Positions 52,440-60,943 of a DNA stretch of 64,000 nucleotides are shown here, one piece after another. The translations under genes were made by a program, and so were the position numbers. The notes under the pieces were generated by a model. That model was not told the DNA's origin, searched no databases, and worked only from the letters and a program-made list of their open reading frames with translations. Source of the DNA: Ruminococcaceae bacterium AM07-15 (lineage in GTDB: Bacteria > Bacillota > Clostridia > Oscillospirales > Butyricicoccaceae); NCBI GenBank assembly GCA_003477405.1, contig QUDE01000004.1, positions 124,001-188,000 of the forward strand, given 5' to 3'. Every line of letters starts with the position of its first letter. Positions within the stretch are counted from its first letter, which is position 1.

Positions 52440-53144
52440 TCAGGCACCTGCCTTTCTCTGGATTCCGTAGCGGTGGCCAAAGGCCAGCTTCCGGTTGATA
52501 AAGCGGAAGAGCACCTCCAGCGCCAGGCTGATGACGGCAAACACCATGGCGCAGCAAATATAGCCTTCCAGCAGATGGCCGCCCATGGTGGCCAGGTTCC
52601 GGGCCTTGCCGATCATATCCACCACATTCACCATATAGGCCAGGGCGGTGGCCTGGAACAGGCCGATGAACATATTGCCCAGCATGGGCAGGGAGATTTT
52701 CAGGGCCTGGGGCACGATGATGCCCCGCATGGTCTGAAAGCTGCTCATGCCCACCGAAAAACCGGCCTCCATCTGGCCAGCCGGAACGGCCAGAATGGAA
52801 GCACGGATGGTTTCGGACAGGAAGGCAGATATGTTGATGCTGTAAGCGATGTAGACGAACACCTCCGGCCGCCACTCATAGGCATCGATGCCGAATTTCT
52901 GCAGCAGTACCGGCAGGCCGAAATAGACGATGAACATCTGGGGGATCACCGGCGTGCACCGCACATAGGACACATACAGCTTGAGCAGCCAATCGATGGC
53001 CCGGATGTTTTTCAGCCGGAGCAGGGCAATGCCGAATCCTAAGGCAAAACTCACCACAAAAGGAATGAAAACCAGCTGCAGTGTCACCGGAAATTTGTCG
53101 ATGATCTTGGGAAAATACTCAATGACATAGCTCCATGAAAACAT
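52440..53144 (-). CDS. Amino acid ABC transporter permease (1)
   Basis: 234 residues, five membrane segments and the EAA loop (AGFSVGMSSFQTMRGIIVPQ). The PVIPQMFIVYFGLP segment is characteristic of TcyL/TcyM-like permeases for cystine and related compounds, though this does not prove specificity. Located 51 bases after the binding-protein gene. Confidence 0.92.
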   Translation of the reverse strand: MFSWSYVIEYFPKIIDKFPVTLQLVFIPFVVSFALGFGIALLRLKNIRAIDWLLKLYVSYVRCTPVIPQMFIVYFGLPVLLQKFGIDAYEWRPEVFVYIAYSINISAFLSETIRASILAVPAGQMEAGFSVGMSSFQTMRGIIVPQALKISLPMLGNMFIGLFQATALAYMVNVVDMIGKARNLATMGGHLLEGYICCAMVFAVISLALEVLFRFINRKLAFGHRYGIQRKAGA

Positions 53145-53195
53145 ATCTTTTCCCTACTTACTCAGTTTTTGTTTTGCTATCGGTGGGACGGAGAA

Positions 53196-54050
53196 TTACT
53201 GGGGATTGACGGAATAATCCTCGCCAAACCACTCCACGCACAGCTCAGCGATCTTGCCCTCTTCCCGCAGAGCCTTGATGGCGGCGTCAAAGTCGGCCTG
53301 GAGATCGGTGTTGCCCTTTTTCAGCAGAGCATAGGTGCCGCAGTCCTCTTCGTCCTCCAACAGGGGAACATCGCTCATTTCCAGATCGGCATCGGGATAG
53401 GCATCCAGATATTTGGTTTTCAGGTCAAAATAGGTGTGGGTATAGCCGTCATAGAGGCCGTTTTCGATACCGGCGATCGTGGCTTCCAGGCTGGGGTAGG
53501 TCTCCTGGAGGACGATGGGGTTGTCGGGATGCTCTTCGTTATAGGCCACCAGAGCCTTGCCGATGTTGTCGGTGGGGGCGTTGGCCATGTTCTTGCCGGC
53601 CAGGCTGTCCAGATCGCTGATATCGGTGCGGCCGACCTTGTAGATGACCCGGTAGCTGCCGAAATACATCAGGGATTCTTCGGAAACGGTGTATTTCTCA
53701 GCCCGCTCATCGCTGTAGGCCATGTGGTGGGAAACCACATCATATTTGCCGCTTTCCAGGCCCACAAACAGGTTGTCCCAGCTGTCGCAGACCACTTCCA
53801 CATCGTATTTGTCGCTCATTTTCTCAGCCACCAGCTGGAACAGGTCATATTCGTAGCCGTCGGGCTCTTCGTTCTCATTCAGATAGCAGAAGGGCTTGTA
53901 GGCATTGCCGATGGCGATGGTGATTTTCTGCTTGCCGCTGCCGCCATCGCTGTCCTTTTTGCCGCTGTTTGTTCCTTCGTCGCTGCTGCAGGCCGCCAGG
54001 CCCAGCAGCATCATGGTGGCCAGCAGCAGGGCCAATACTCTCTTTTTCAT
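53196..54050 (-). CDS. Amino acid ABC transporter substrate-binding lipoprotein
   Basis: 284 residues. Lipobox LAAC, a Ser/Gly/Lys linker, then a family 3 solute-binding domain: IAIGNAYKPFCYLNENEEPD, GYEYDLFQLVAEKM and VGLESGKYDVVSHHMAYSDE. The ligand pocket cannot be read precisely. It is first in the operon, giving the excess of binding protein these systems need. Confidence 0.92.
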   Translation of the reverse strand: MKKRVLALLLATMMLLGLAACSSDEGTNSGKKDSDGGSGKQKITIAIGNAYKPFCYLNENEEPDGYEYDLFQLVAEKMSDKYDVEVVCDSWDNLFVGLESGKYDVVSHHMAYSDERAEKYTVSEESLMYFGSYRVIYKVGRTDISDLDSLAGKNMANAPTDNIGKALVAYNEEHPDNPIVLQETYPSLEATIAGIENGLYDGYTHTYFDLKTKYLDAYPDADLEMSDVPLLEDEEDCGTYALLKKGNTDLQADFDAAIKALREEGKIAELCVEWFGEDYSVNPQ

Positions 54051-54455
54051 TCTGTTGCTCCTTTGTGCATAATTTTACGGCCATTTGTCCGCGATCCCCA
54101 GTATAACCTCCCTTTCGACAGAAAGCCAATCGTTTTTTGTAATAGAAATTTAACGATTTATTCACTTGTTTAATAACTTAACGAATGGCAAGGAAGAAAA
54201 AGGGAAAAGTCCTTCCAGACTATGGAGAAATGGAAAATTTACGAAAACAAGCCAAAAGCCCTGGGGTTTCTGGCCCAGGGCGTTGCAAGCATCGGGAAGA
54301 AACGATGTCATTTTTTCTGGCGGCGCGGCAGTATGAGAAAAGGAGATGCCTTGTTCTCTGAAAAGAATATTTTTTCTCTTTTTAGTATTTTTATGTAGCG
54401 CAAAACAGTGGATCTGGTGTAGAATAGAGGAAAAAGCAACAAAGGAGGGGCTGTG
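54051..54455. other. Divergent intergenic region, binding protein / COG3044 ATPase
   Basis: 405 bases. It contains the ABC operon promoter, a GCCCTGGG/CCCAGGGC hairpin (54258-54281) and AT-rich sequence before the ATPase gene with a possible -10 TAGAAT at 54420. No gene is evident. Confidence 0.5.
54100..54129 (-). promoter_or_regulatory. Probable promoter of the amino acid ABC operon
   Basis: Minus strand: TTGGCT (54129-54124), 18 bases, TATACT (54105-54100). Confidence 0.5.
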
Positions 54456-56153
54456 ATGGACAGCCAAAGGGAGCTGGAGCAGATCCTGCATAAGATCCAC
54501 CGGCGGGGATATCCCGCCTACAAAGAGACCCGAGGGGAATACCGGTTTCCCTTTTATACCTTGTCTATCGACCATGTGCAGGGGGACCCCTTTGCCTCTC
54601 CCTCCCGGCTCAGCCTGCACCTGACCGGGCAGCAGGCCGCCTTTCCCCGGGAGCTCTATGAGACGCCTTGCCGCCGTATCGCTTTGCAGGATGAGCTGAT
54701 CCGCCGTTTTGCCGCCGGGGCCAGGAAAGAGAGCTTCCGGGTGAAGGGCTCAGGGCACAGCGGCCTGATTGCCACAAGTCAGTGCACCCAGCAGGTGCTG
54801 GAGCGCACCGCCTGCCGCATCGATCCCCGCACCGGTGAGGTGCTTTTCCGGCTGGAGATGGGCTTTCCCGCCTTTGGCCGCACAGTGGATGGGGATGGCC
54901 TGCGCCGGATGCTTTTTGATCAGCTTCCCGCCCTGGTGAAAACCAGTCTGCTATATAATAAGGAGAAGGACGGGGCCTGTTTCACATCCCTGGCCCAGCT
55001 GGCCGACGACCGGCAGTATATCCGGGATCATCTGTCAGAGCAGGGGCTGTGTGCTTTTGTGGCAAACGGCAGCATTTTGCCCAGGGCTTCGGGGGTGTCG
55101 GACCGGCCCATGGAAGGGGCGGTGCCCTTCCTCTCGCCGCCGGAGATGGAGGTGTCCTTTGCCCTGCCTCACCGGGGCGAGATCCGGGGCATGGGCATTA
55201 AAAAAGGGGTGACCCTCATTGTGGGCGGGGGATATCACGGCAAATCCACTTTGCTGCGGGCCCTGGAGGATGGGGTCTATGACCACATCGCCGGAGACGG
55301 GCGGGAGTTTGTCATCACCGACCCTTCCGCCGTGAAAATCCGGGCCGAGGACGGGCGCAGCGTGTGGCACACCGACATTTCCCTGTTTATCAGGGATCTG
55401 CCCACAGGGCGGGATACCCGCTGTTTTACCACTCAGGACGCCAGCGGCAGTACTTCCCAGGCGGCCAATGTGGCAGAGGCCATGGAGGCCGGAGCCAGGG
55501 TGCTGCTGATGGACGAGGACACCAGCGCCACCAATTTCCTCTATCGGGATGAGCTGATGCAGCGGGTGGTCAGCCCCGGCCAGGAGCCCATCATTCCCTT
55601 CCTCCAGCGGGTGAGGGAGCTGTATGAAAAGTGGGGCGTTTCCACCATTCTGGCGGCGGGAAGTTCGGGGAGCTTTTTCCATGTGGCCCATCAGGTGGTG
55701 CAGATGGACCGGTATATGCCCCTGGACATCACGGCTCGGGCCAAGGAGGAAGCGGCTCAGTTTCCCCTGGGACTTGCTCCGGCGCCGGAGGGAAAAGCGC
55801 CGGAAAGCCGCCGGTCTCCCCGGCCTTTTGCACCTTTCCGAGGAGATCGGGTAAAGGTGCGCGCCATGGGCCGGGAGGCCGTGAGCGTGGGCAAGGAGGA
55901 GATCGACCTGCGTCAGGTGGAGCAGGTGGCAGACAGTGAGCAATGCGCCGCGTTGGGCTATGCCCTTCTCTATGCCCACCGGCAGCTGCTGGATGGCCGG
56001 TGCAGTTTGCAGGAGGCCGCCCGGCAGGTGGAAAAGATCATGGAAGAACGGGGCCTGGAAGGATTGTGCCAGGGAAGTGTGCCTTTTCTGGCCCGGCCCC
56101 GGCTGGCCGAAGTGCTGGCCTGCCTCAATCGTCTGCGGGGCATGGATCGATAA
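54456..56153 (+). CDS. ABC-class ATPase, COG3044 family
   Basis: 565 residues, full length. The P-loop is VGGGYHGKSTLL at about 258; QDASGSTSQAANVAEAMEAG acts as signature and LLMDEDTSATNFLYRD as Walker B. The N-terminal part (YPAYKETRGEYRFPFYTLSI) is specific to this soluble family, whose function is unknown. AAAGGAGGGG precedes the ATG. It is followed after 17 bases by the acetyltransferase gene. Confidence 0.9.
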   Translation: MDSQRELEQILHKIHRRGYPAYKETRGEYRFPFYTLSIDHVQGDPFASPSRLSLHLTGQQAAFPRELYETPCRRIALQDELIRRFAAGARKESFRVKGSGHSGLIATSQCTQQVLERTACRIDPRTGEVLFRLEMGFPAFGRTVDGDGLRRMLFDQLPALVKTSLLYNKEKDGACFTSLAQLADDRQYIRDHLSEQGLCAFVANGSILPRASGVSDRPMEGAVPFLSPPEMEVSFALPHRGEIRGMGIKKGVTLIVGGGYHGKSTLLRALEDGVYDHIAGDGREFVITDPSAVKIRAEDGRSVWHTDISLFIRDLPTGRDTRCFTTQDASGSTSQAANVAEAMEAGARVLLMDEDTSATNFLYRDELMQRVVSPGQEPIIPFLQRVRELYEKWGVSTILAAGSSGSFFHVAHQVVQMDRYMPLDITARAKEEAAQFPLGLAPAPEGKAPESRRSPRPFAPFRGDRVKVRAMGREAVSVGKEEIDLRQVEQVADSEQCAALGYALLYAHRQLLDGRCSLQEAARQVEKIMEERGLEGLCQGSVPFLARPRLAEVLACLNRLRGMDR

Positions 56154-56170
56154 CGGAAGGAGCGAAAAAG

Positions 56171-56764
56171 ATGGAAATTTCAGATATTCTGCAAATGGAT
56201 CAAGGCTATGTGGGGCAGAACAGGAACATTCCGCCCCGGCTGAAAAAACGGGCCCAGAGCCTGTGCTGGCGGTATAACCAGTCCCCACCGGGAGCAGAGG
56301 GAGAGCGGCGGATCATTCTGGAGCAGCTGCTGGGCACCTGCCATCCCCTGACCTTTATCGAGCCCTGGTTCCGCTGTGACTATGGCTTCAATATCCACAC
56401 CCACGGTCTGGCCGTGATCAATTACAATTGCGTCATACTGGACACTTCCCCGGTGCACATCGGGGCCAACGCCTTTATTGCCCCCGGGGTGTGCCTGGCC
56501 TGTGCGGGCCATGCCCTGGACCCGGAGCAGCGCCGGGAGGGAATTTCTACCTCCAAGCCCATCACCCTGGAGGACGATGTGTGGATCGGAGCCAATGCGG
56601 TGATCTGCGGCGGCGTCACCATCGGCCGGGGCTCGGTAATCGGCGCGGGAAGCGTGGTCTGCCGGGATATCCCGCCGGGAGTGGTAGCGGTGGGGTCGCC
56701 TTGCCGGGTGCTGCGTCCGGTGACGCCGGAGGACCGGATCGCATTGGAAAATCTGGCTTTTTAA
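56171..56764 (+). CDS. Sugar O-acetyltransferase (maltose/galactoside acetyltransferase type)
   Basis: 197 residues. The N-terminal Mac domain is followed by left-handed beta-helix hexapeptides (VHIGANAFIAPGVCLACAGH, then WIGANAVICGGVTIGRGSVI). CDYGFNIHTHG and the His in LACAGHALDPEQR match Maa/LacA enzymes, which acetylate sugars from acetyl-CoA. AAGGAG precedes ATG 56171. Confidence 0.9.
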   Translation: MEISDILQMDQGYVGQNRNIPPRLKKRAQSLCWRYNQSPPGAEGERRIILEQLLGTCHPLTFIEPWFRCDYGFNIHTHGLAVINYNCVILDTSPVHIGANAFIAPGVCLACAGHALDPEQRREGISTSKPITLEDDVWIGANAVICGGVTIGRGSVIGAGSVVCRDIPPGVVAVGSPCRVLRPVTPEDRIALENLAF

Positions 56765-56822
56765 GGCCCTGTGAGGATTTTCTGCTCCCTTTTTTCATAT
56801 ACTGAAAAGGGAGTGATGTGCA

Positions 56823-57305
56823 GTGCAGGAAAAATGGAGAAAATGGGCGCCTTATGTTGGGTTTGTGCTGTTGGCGCTGGCGGTGGGCGGTCTTTCCGGA
56901 TGGCTCACCCGGGATGGGGTGGAGCTCTATAACCAGACGGCGCAAAAACCGCCCCTGTCCCCGCCGGGCTGGGTGTTCCCGGTGGTGTGGAGCGTGCTCT
57001 ATGTGCTCATGGGCCTGGGAGCCGCCCGGGTCTATCTGGCCCCGCCCTCGGAGGCCAGACGCCGTGGGCTGGGGGTGTTCCTTTTGCAGCTGGGCTTCAA
57101 CTTTTTCTGGAGCATCCTCTTTTTCGGCCTGGGCCGCTATGGGCTGGCCCTGTTGTGGCTGCTTGTGATGCTGGGGCTGATTGTGGCCATGATCCGCTTG
57201 TTTTCCCAGGTGGATATCAAGGCGGCCCGGCTTCAGATCCCCTATCTTTTGTGGGTGCTCTTTGCCGCCTATCTCAATGCTGGAGTCTTTTTCCTCAATT
57301 CCTGA
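56823..57305 (+). CDS. tspO: TspO/MBR-family protein
   Basis: 160 residues, five membrane helices, with the family's KPPLSPPGWVFPVVWSVLYV segment (split PPLSPPGW and WSVLYVLMG) and the Trp/Asn-rich LGFNFFWSILFF helix. TspO binds tetrapyrroles and cholesterol-like ligands. GTG start 56823. The Trp residues proposed for porphyrin handling appear conserved. Confidence 0.92.
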   Translation: MQEKWRKWAPYVGFVLLALAVGGLSGWLTRDGVELYNQTAQKPPLSPPGWVFPVVWSVLYVLMGLGAARVYLAPPSEARRRGLGVFLLQLGFNFFWSILFFGLGRYGLALLWLLVMLGLIVAMIRLFSQVDIKAARLQIPYLLWVLFAAYLNAGVFFLNS

Positions 57306-57363
57306 CGGGCCTTGCCCTTTGGGAAACGGTGTATTATACTGAGGAAAAAGGCCGATACAATGA

Positions 57364-57392
57364 AAAAAACGGCCCTTTGAGGGCCGTTTTTT
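57364..57392 (+). terminator. Terminator of tspO
   Basis: AAAAACGGCCCT-TTG-AGGGCCGTTTTT with T-run. Confidence 0.9.
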
Positions 57393-57426
57393 CTGCGCAG
57401 GGAGCAAGGGAAGGAGTTTTGGGAGT

Positions 57427-58164
57427 ATGATCCTCTATTTTACAGGCACCGGCAACAGCCGGAAATGTGCCGGTTGGCTGGGGGCCAAGCTGGGAGAGGA
57501 ATGGGTGGACATCGTCCCCACCATGAAAAAAGGAGAGTATGGGGCCTTTCAGTCGGAAACCCCATGGGTTTTCGTTTGTCCCACCTACGGCTGGCAGGCG
57601 CCCCGGGTGTTTGTGGATTTTCTCCGCCGCAGCCGGTTTGAGGGAAGCCGGCAGGCCTATTTTGTCCTGACCTGCGGCGGGGAGATCGGCAATGCAGGGG
57701 AGAGCCTGCGGACGCTTTGCCAGGAAAAGGGCTGGGAGTATCAAGGCGCGGCCGGAGTGGTAATGCCCGACAATTACCTGGTGCTCTTTTCGCCTCCTTC
57801 CCAGGAAGAGGGAGACAAGATGCTGGAGCGTGCCAAATCCCAGACGGACAAGCTGGCGGCGCTGATCCGAAAAGGGGAAGGGCTGGCGGAAAAACGCTCC
57901 ACCTTTTTTGACCGGCTGAAAAGCGGGGCTATCAATCAGGGAATGTACCGGTTTTTCATCAAGGACAAGGCCTTTCGCACCCATGGCTGCGTCAGCTGCG
58001 GCCTGTGTCAGCGCCTGTGCCCCATGGGAAACATCCGCATGGTGGAGGGAAAACCCCAGTGGCAGGGAAACTGCATTCACTGCATGGCCTGCATTGCCCA
58101 TTGCCCGGCGGAAGCCATTGAATATGGCCGGCGCACCCAGGGGAAGAACCGCTGGCACTGCTAA
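57427..58164 (+). CDS. EFR1-family flavodoxin-ferredoxin
   Basis: 245 residues. The N-terminal flavodoxin-like domain (ILYFTGTGNSRKCAGWLGAK, FMN loop TGTGNS) is joined to a C-terminal two-cluster ferredoxin: CVSCGLCQRLCP and CIHCMACIAHCP. EFR1 proteins are electron carriers of anaerobes; the partner is unknown. Followed by a block of stacked palindromes. Confidence 0.92.
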   Translation: MILYFTGTGNSRKCAGWLGAKLGEEWVDIVPTMKKGEYGAFQSETPWVFVCPTYGWQAPRVFVDFLRRSRFEGSRQAYFVLTCGGEIGNAGESLRTLCQEKGWEYQGAAGVVMPDNYLVLFSPPSQEEGDKMLERAKSQTDKLAALIRKGEGLAEKRSTFFDRLKSGAINQGMYRFFIKDKAFRTHGCVSCGLCQRLCPMGNIRMVEGKPQWQGNCIHCMACIAHCPAEAIEYGRRTQGKNRWHC

Positions 58165-58183
58165 GAGGCTCATAGAAAGTGAA

Positions 58184-58410
58184 AAGCCGCCTTGTAAGGC
58201 GGCTTCAGACTGTCGAGAGACCTATGTAATGAAAAAGGTCTTTTGTTCTACCCCTATGAATTCGCAAAAAGCCGCGACCTGTGCGTGGCTTTTTGCACCG
58301 ATCAAGGGGCAAGTGTGCGCCGAAGGCGTGCATGCAGCCCCTTGCAAAGACTCGAAAAAGTGGCTTTTGCCACTTTTTCGACACGCTCAAGCCGCCTTGT
58401 AAGGCGGCTT
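58184..58410. repeat. Stacked palindromes bounded by a 22-bp hairpin repeated twice
   Basis: AAGCCGCCTT-GT-AAGGCGGCTT occurs at 58184-58205 and at 58389-58410 (the second with a T-run). Between them are three more hairpins: GCAAAAAGCC/GGCTTTTTGC (58264-58296), CAAGGGGC/GCCCCTTG with an inner TGCGCC/GGCG stem (58303-58344), and TCGAAAAAGTGGC/GCCACTTTTTCGA (58352-58381). It fills the gap between convergent genes. Confidence 0.85.
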
Positions 58411-58415
58411 TTTTG

Positions 58416-58913
58416 TTAGTTCAGGGCGGGCTGCTCGTCCAGATTGGTGAGTCCCAGTTCCCGCACAATGATCTGGGCGGTTTTCAAGGCGCACAGACCG
58501 GTGAGCCAGACGCATTGCTGGGCGTGTTCCTCCGGGCTCAGGGTGAACTGGCGGGTGAGAACCCGGCAGCAAAGAGTATTTTTGCCGTTGGCCTCTTTGA
58601 ACCAGTCGTACAGCTCCCGGGTCAGCTGGAGGCATTTCACCGACTGGGGGTCCTCCGGCCCACGGGGTTCGGTGCGGCCGAAAAACAGCCCCAGAGCCAT
58701 TGTGCCGCCGTTGAAAGCGCCGCACATACACCCGGCTTGTCCGGCGCCCACCGCCATGCCGGAGGCCATGGCGATGACCTGCCGGGGCACATCCAGCTCA
58801 AAATTGTCCCGGATGGCACAGATCAGGGCTTCGCAGCAATAAAAGCCTTTGCGGAAGTTTTCTTCGGCGTCCTGCTGTACTTTTTTGGGGCTGATTTCTT
58901 TTTTGATATGCAT
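58416..58913 (-). CDS. C_GCAxxG_C_C-family redox-like protein
   Basis: 165 residues. Cys-rich in the order of this family: FYCCEALICA, the GAGQAGCMCGAFNGGTMALG core and LCCRVL ... QCVWLTGLCA. Members resemble the DVU1555-type proteins thought to bind metal or take part in redox reactions; the function is unknown. ATG 58913 has AAAGGATGG upstream. Confidence 0.85.
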   Translation of the reverse strand: MHIKKEISPKKVQQDAEENFRKGFYCCEALICAIRDNFELDVPRQVIAMASGMAVGAGQAGCMCGAFNGGTMALGLFFGRTEPRGPEDPQSVKCLQLTRELYDWFKEANGKNTLCCRVLTRQFTLSPEEHAQQCVWLTGLCALKTAQIIVRELGLTNLDEQPALN

Positions 58914-58943
58914 CAAGAACCATCCTTTCAGAAAATAAGGGAT

Positions 58944-59510
58944 TCAGGCCCAGCGGCCACGGGGAAGGGTGCGGCGCCTTTCCAGGTCATAAAGCCGCAG
59001 AAAGGGTGCGGGATCTGCGCCGGAACGCACATGGCGGAGGAAGATCTCTCCGCAGGCCTGGCTGTCGGAAGCGGCTTCATGGTGGCGCAGAGGAATGGAA
59101 AAATAATCGGCCAGGGTGTTCAGCCGGTGATTGGGGAGCTGGGGCAGAAGCTGGCGGCTCATGCGGCAGGTGCACAGATAGGGCACCAGCGGCCCCCAGG
59201 AGATGCCGTAGTCTGCAAGGCATTTGGACAAAACCCCCAGGTCAAAGGGAGCGTTGTGGGCCAGCAAAGTGCGGCCGGAAAGCAGCTCTTCCAGCTCCTC
59301 CCACAGCTGGGGAAAGGTGGGGGAGCTTTTCACCATGGCCGGGGTGATGCCGGTGAGGGAAATGTTGAAAGGGTCAAAATGGGTTTCTGGATTGACCAGA
59401 AAAGAGAAATTTTCAGTGATTCCGGTTTCATCCAGCAGAGTGACGCCCACGGCGCTCATGCGCCGGTTCTGGCTGTTGGGGGTCTCCACATCGAAGGCGG
59501 CATATTTCAT
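58944..59510 (-). CDS. 3'-5' exonuclease, DnaQ/RNase T type
   Basis: 188 residues. DEDDh motifs: AAFDVETPNSQNRRMSAVGV (Exo I), LLAHNAPFDLGVL (Exo II) and HHEAASDSQACGEIF (Exo III His/Asp). It is a stand-alone exonuclease domain like PolC/DinG N-termini, possibly for proofreading or RNA trimming. Its start overlaps the upstream gene's stop. Confidence 0.9.
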   Translation of the reverse strand: MKYAAFDVETPNSQNRRMSAVGVTLLDETGITENFSFLVNPETHFDPFNISLTGITPAMVKSSPTFPQLWEELEELLSGRTLLAHNAPFDLGVLSKCLADYGISWGPLVPYLCTCRMSRQLLPQLPNHRLNTLADYFSIPLRHHEAASDSQACGEIFLRHVRSGADPAPFLRLYDLERRRTLPRGRWA

Positions 59511-59818
59511 ACCTGTTCCTCCAGGGCTTCCACAAGGAAGGTCACCGGCCGGAAGCCGTCGTTGCAGGAGAGCATGGCCGAGCGGGGATTCTGCATCCAG
59601 CCGTCGTAAAAGTTCTCCGCCCCATGGCTCAGGGCCAGCACAAAGGGGGACAGGCTGTCCCAGGCGCTTTGGCAGAAACCCTCCGGCTTTTCCCAGCCAT
59701 TTGCAATGTACACCTGTCCCACTTCCATATCACAGGCGTGTTCCAGCGGGTTTTCGTACTGGGCCATCAGGTCGGGGTAGCAGGTTTGTTTCATCACGGT
59801 GATCCGGCATTTGCGCAT
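59507..59818 (-). CDS. TIGR04076-family protein
   Basis: 103 residues: RKCRITVMKQTCYPDLMAQY, CQSAWDSLSPFVLALSHGAE, FYDGW and SCNDGFRPVTFLVEAL follow the TIGR04076 pattern. Small protein of unknown function found in anaerobes. GGAGGGA precedes ATG 59818. Confidence 0.85.
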   Translation of the reverse strand: MRKCRITVMKQTCYPDLMAQYENPLEHACDMEVGQVYIANGWEKPEGFCQSAWDSLSPFVLALSHGAENFYDGWMQNPRSAMLSCNDGFRPVTFLVEALEEQV

Positions 59819-59877
59819 GAAAATCCCTCCTTGCAAAGTAAAGCCAGTGTACCACAAAAAGAGGCGGGGAGCAAATG

Positions 59878-59906
59878 TTGACGGGGCTTTTTCCCGGTGT
59901 TACAAT
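59878..59906 (+). promoter_or_regulatory. Promoter of the DUF5655 gene
   Basis: TTGACG (59878-59883), 17 bases, TACAAT (59901-59906). The ATG at 59905 overlaps the -10, so the true start must lie downstream. Confidence 0.8.
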
Positions 59907-59931
59907 GGCGGAAAAGAAAGGAAGTGGAAGG

Positions 59932-60357
59932 GTGGAAAAGCCGGAAGGATATTTCACCGATCTATTCCAGCTGTTCTCTGGAAAAGAGCGGGAGCTGGAG
60001 CTTTATCACCAGGCGTTTGACAAAATGGAACAGGCTTTTCCCCAGGCCCGGGTGAAGGTGGGGAAAAGCCAGGTGAGCTTTTATGGGAAGCATCTCTTCG
60101 CCGCCTTTTCCCCGCCGGTGCGGCGGAAAAAGGATTGGCCGGAGCACTTTCTCCTGGTGACCTTTGGCCTGGGAGAGCCTTTGGCCTCTCCCCGTGTGGC
60201 CGTGGTGGTGGAGCCCTATCCCGGCCGCTTTACCCACCATGTGCTGGTGGAGCGGGAGGAAGAGCTGGACGAGGAGCTGTTTTCCTTTTTGGCTATGGCC
60301 TGGGAGTTTGGGGAAAACAAGGGGCGAGGAAGCAAGGCTCCTCATGGGAGAAAATGA
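59932..60357 (+). CDS. DUF5655-like protein
   Basis: 141 residues from GTG 59932 (AAAGGAAG 7-8 bases ahead). The EKPEGYFTDLFQLFSGKERE opening and KSQVSFYGKHLFAAFSPP resemble DUF5655, small cytoplasmic proteins of unknown function. The promoter position rules out the longer frame from ATG 59905. The 3' end overlaps the convergent tag gene by 65 bases. Confidence 0.72.
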   Translation: MEKPEGYFTDLFQLFSGKERELELYHQAFDKMEQAFPQARVKVGKSQVSFYGKHLFAAFSPPVRRKKDWPEHFLLVTFGLGEPLASPRVAVVVEPYPGRFTHHVLVEREEELDEELFSFLAMAWEFGENKGRGSKAPHGRK

Positions 60358-60871
60358 CCCCCACCGCCTGGAGATAGGAATAGAGAATGGTGGTGCCCAC
60401 AAAGGACATTCCCCGCTTTTTCAGATCCCGGGACAGGGCATCGGATAAGGGGGAGGAGGTCAGGCCGCATTCCCGGATGGGAGCGCCCCCTGCAAAATCC
60501 CACAGGTAACGGTCAAAGCTGCCGAATTCCTTCTGAATGTCCAGAAATGCCTGGGCATTCCGGACAGCGGCCTGGATCTTCCGCCGGTTGCGGATGATGC
60601 CTTTGTCCTGGCAAAGCTGCTCTATTTTCTCCGGGCCGTACTGGGCCACCTTCCGGGGATCAAAGCCATCAAAGACCAAACGGAAATGTTCCCGTTTATT
60701 CAGTACACATTCCCAGGAAAGACCCGCCTGAAAGCCCTCCAGGATCAGCATTTCAAAGAGCTTTTGGTCGTCGTGCACCGGCACGCCCCACTCTTCATCG
60801 TGGTAGCGGATATACAGGGGATTCTGGGGATTTGCCCAGGGGCAGCGTGTTTTTCCATCGGACCAGATCAT
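60293..60871 (-). CDS. tag: DNA-3-methyladenine glycosylase I
   Basis: 192 residues. The family landmarks are present: RCPWANPQNPLYIRYHDEEW (zinc Cys), GFQAGLSWECVLNKREHFR (catalytic region) and FVGTTILYSYLQAVGV. It removes 3-methyladenine from DNA. GTG 60880 and ATG 60871 are both possible starts; neither has a strong RBS. The last 65 bases overlap the convergent DUF5655 gene. The zinc-site His near the C-terminus (SHEEPC) is present. Confidence 0.9.
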   Translation of the reverse strand: MIWSDGKTRCPWANPQNPLYIRYHDEEWGVPVHDDQKLFEMLILEGFQAGLSWECVLNKREHFRLVFDGFDPRKVAQYGPEKIEQLCQDKGIIRNRRKIQAAVRNAQAFLDIQKEFGSFDRYLWDFAGGAPIRECGLTSSPLSDALSRDLKKRGMSFVGTTILYSYLQAVGVIFSHEEPCFLAPCFPQTPRP

Positions 60872-60943
60872 CGTTTTCACCAGCTTTTTGGAAGTGTTTT
60901 TTTCAGAATATCATTTTTCCCTGTGTTTCACAAGGAGGACAGT

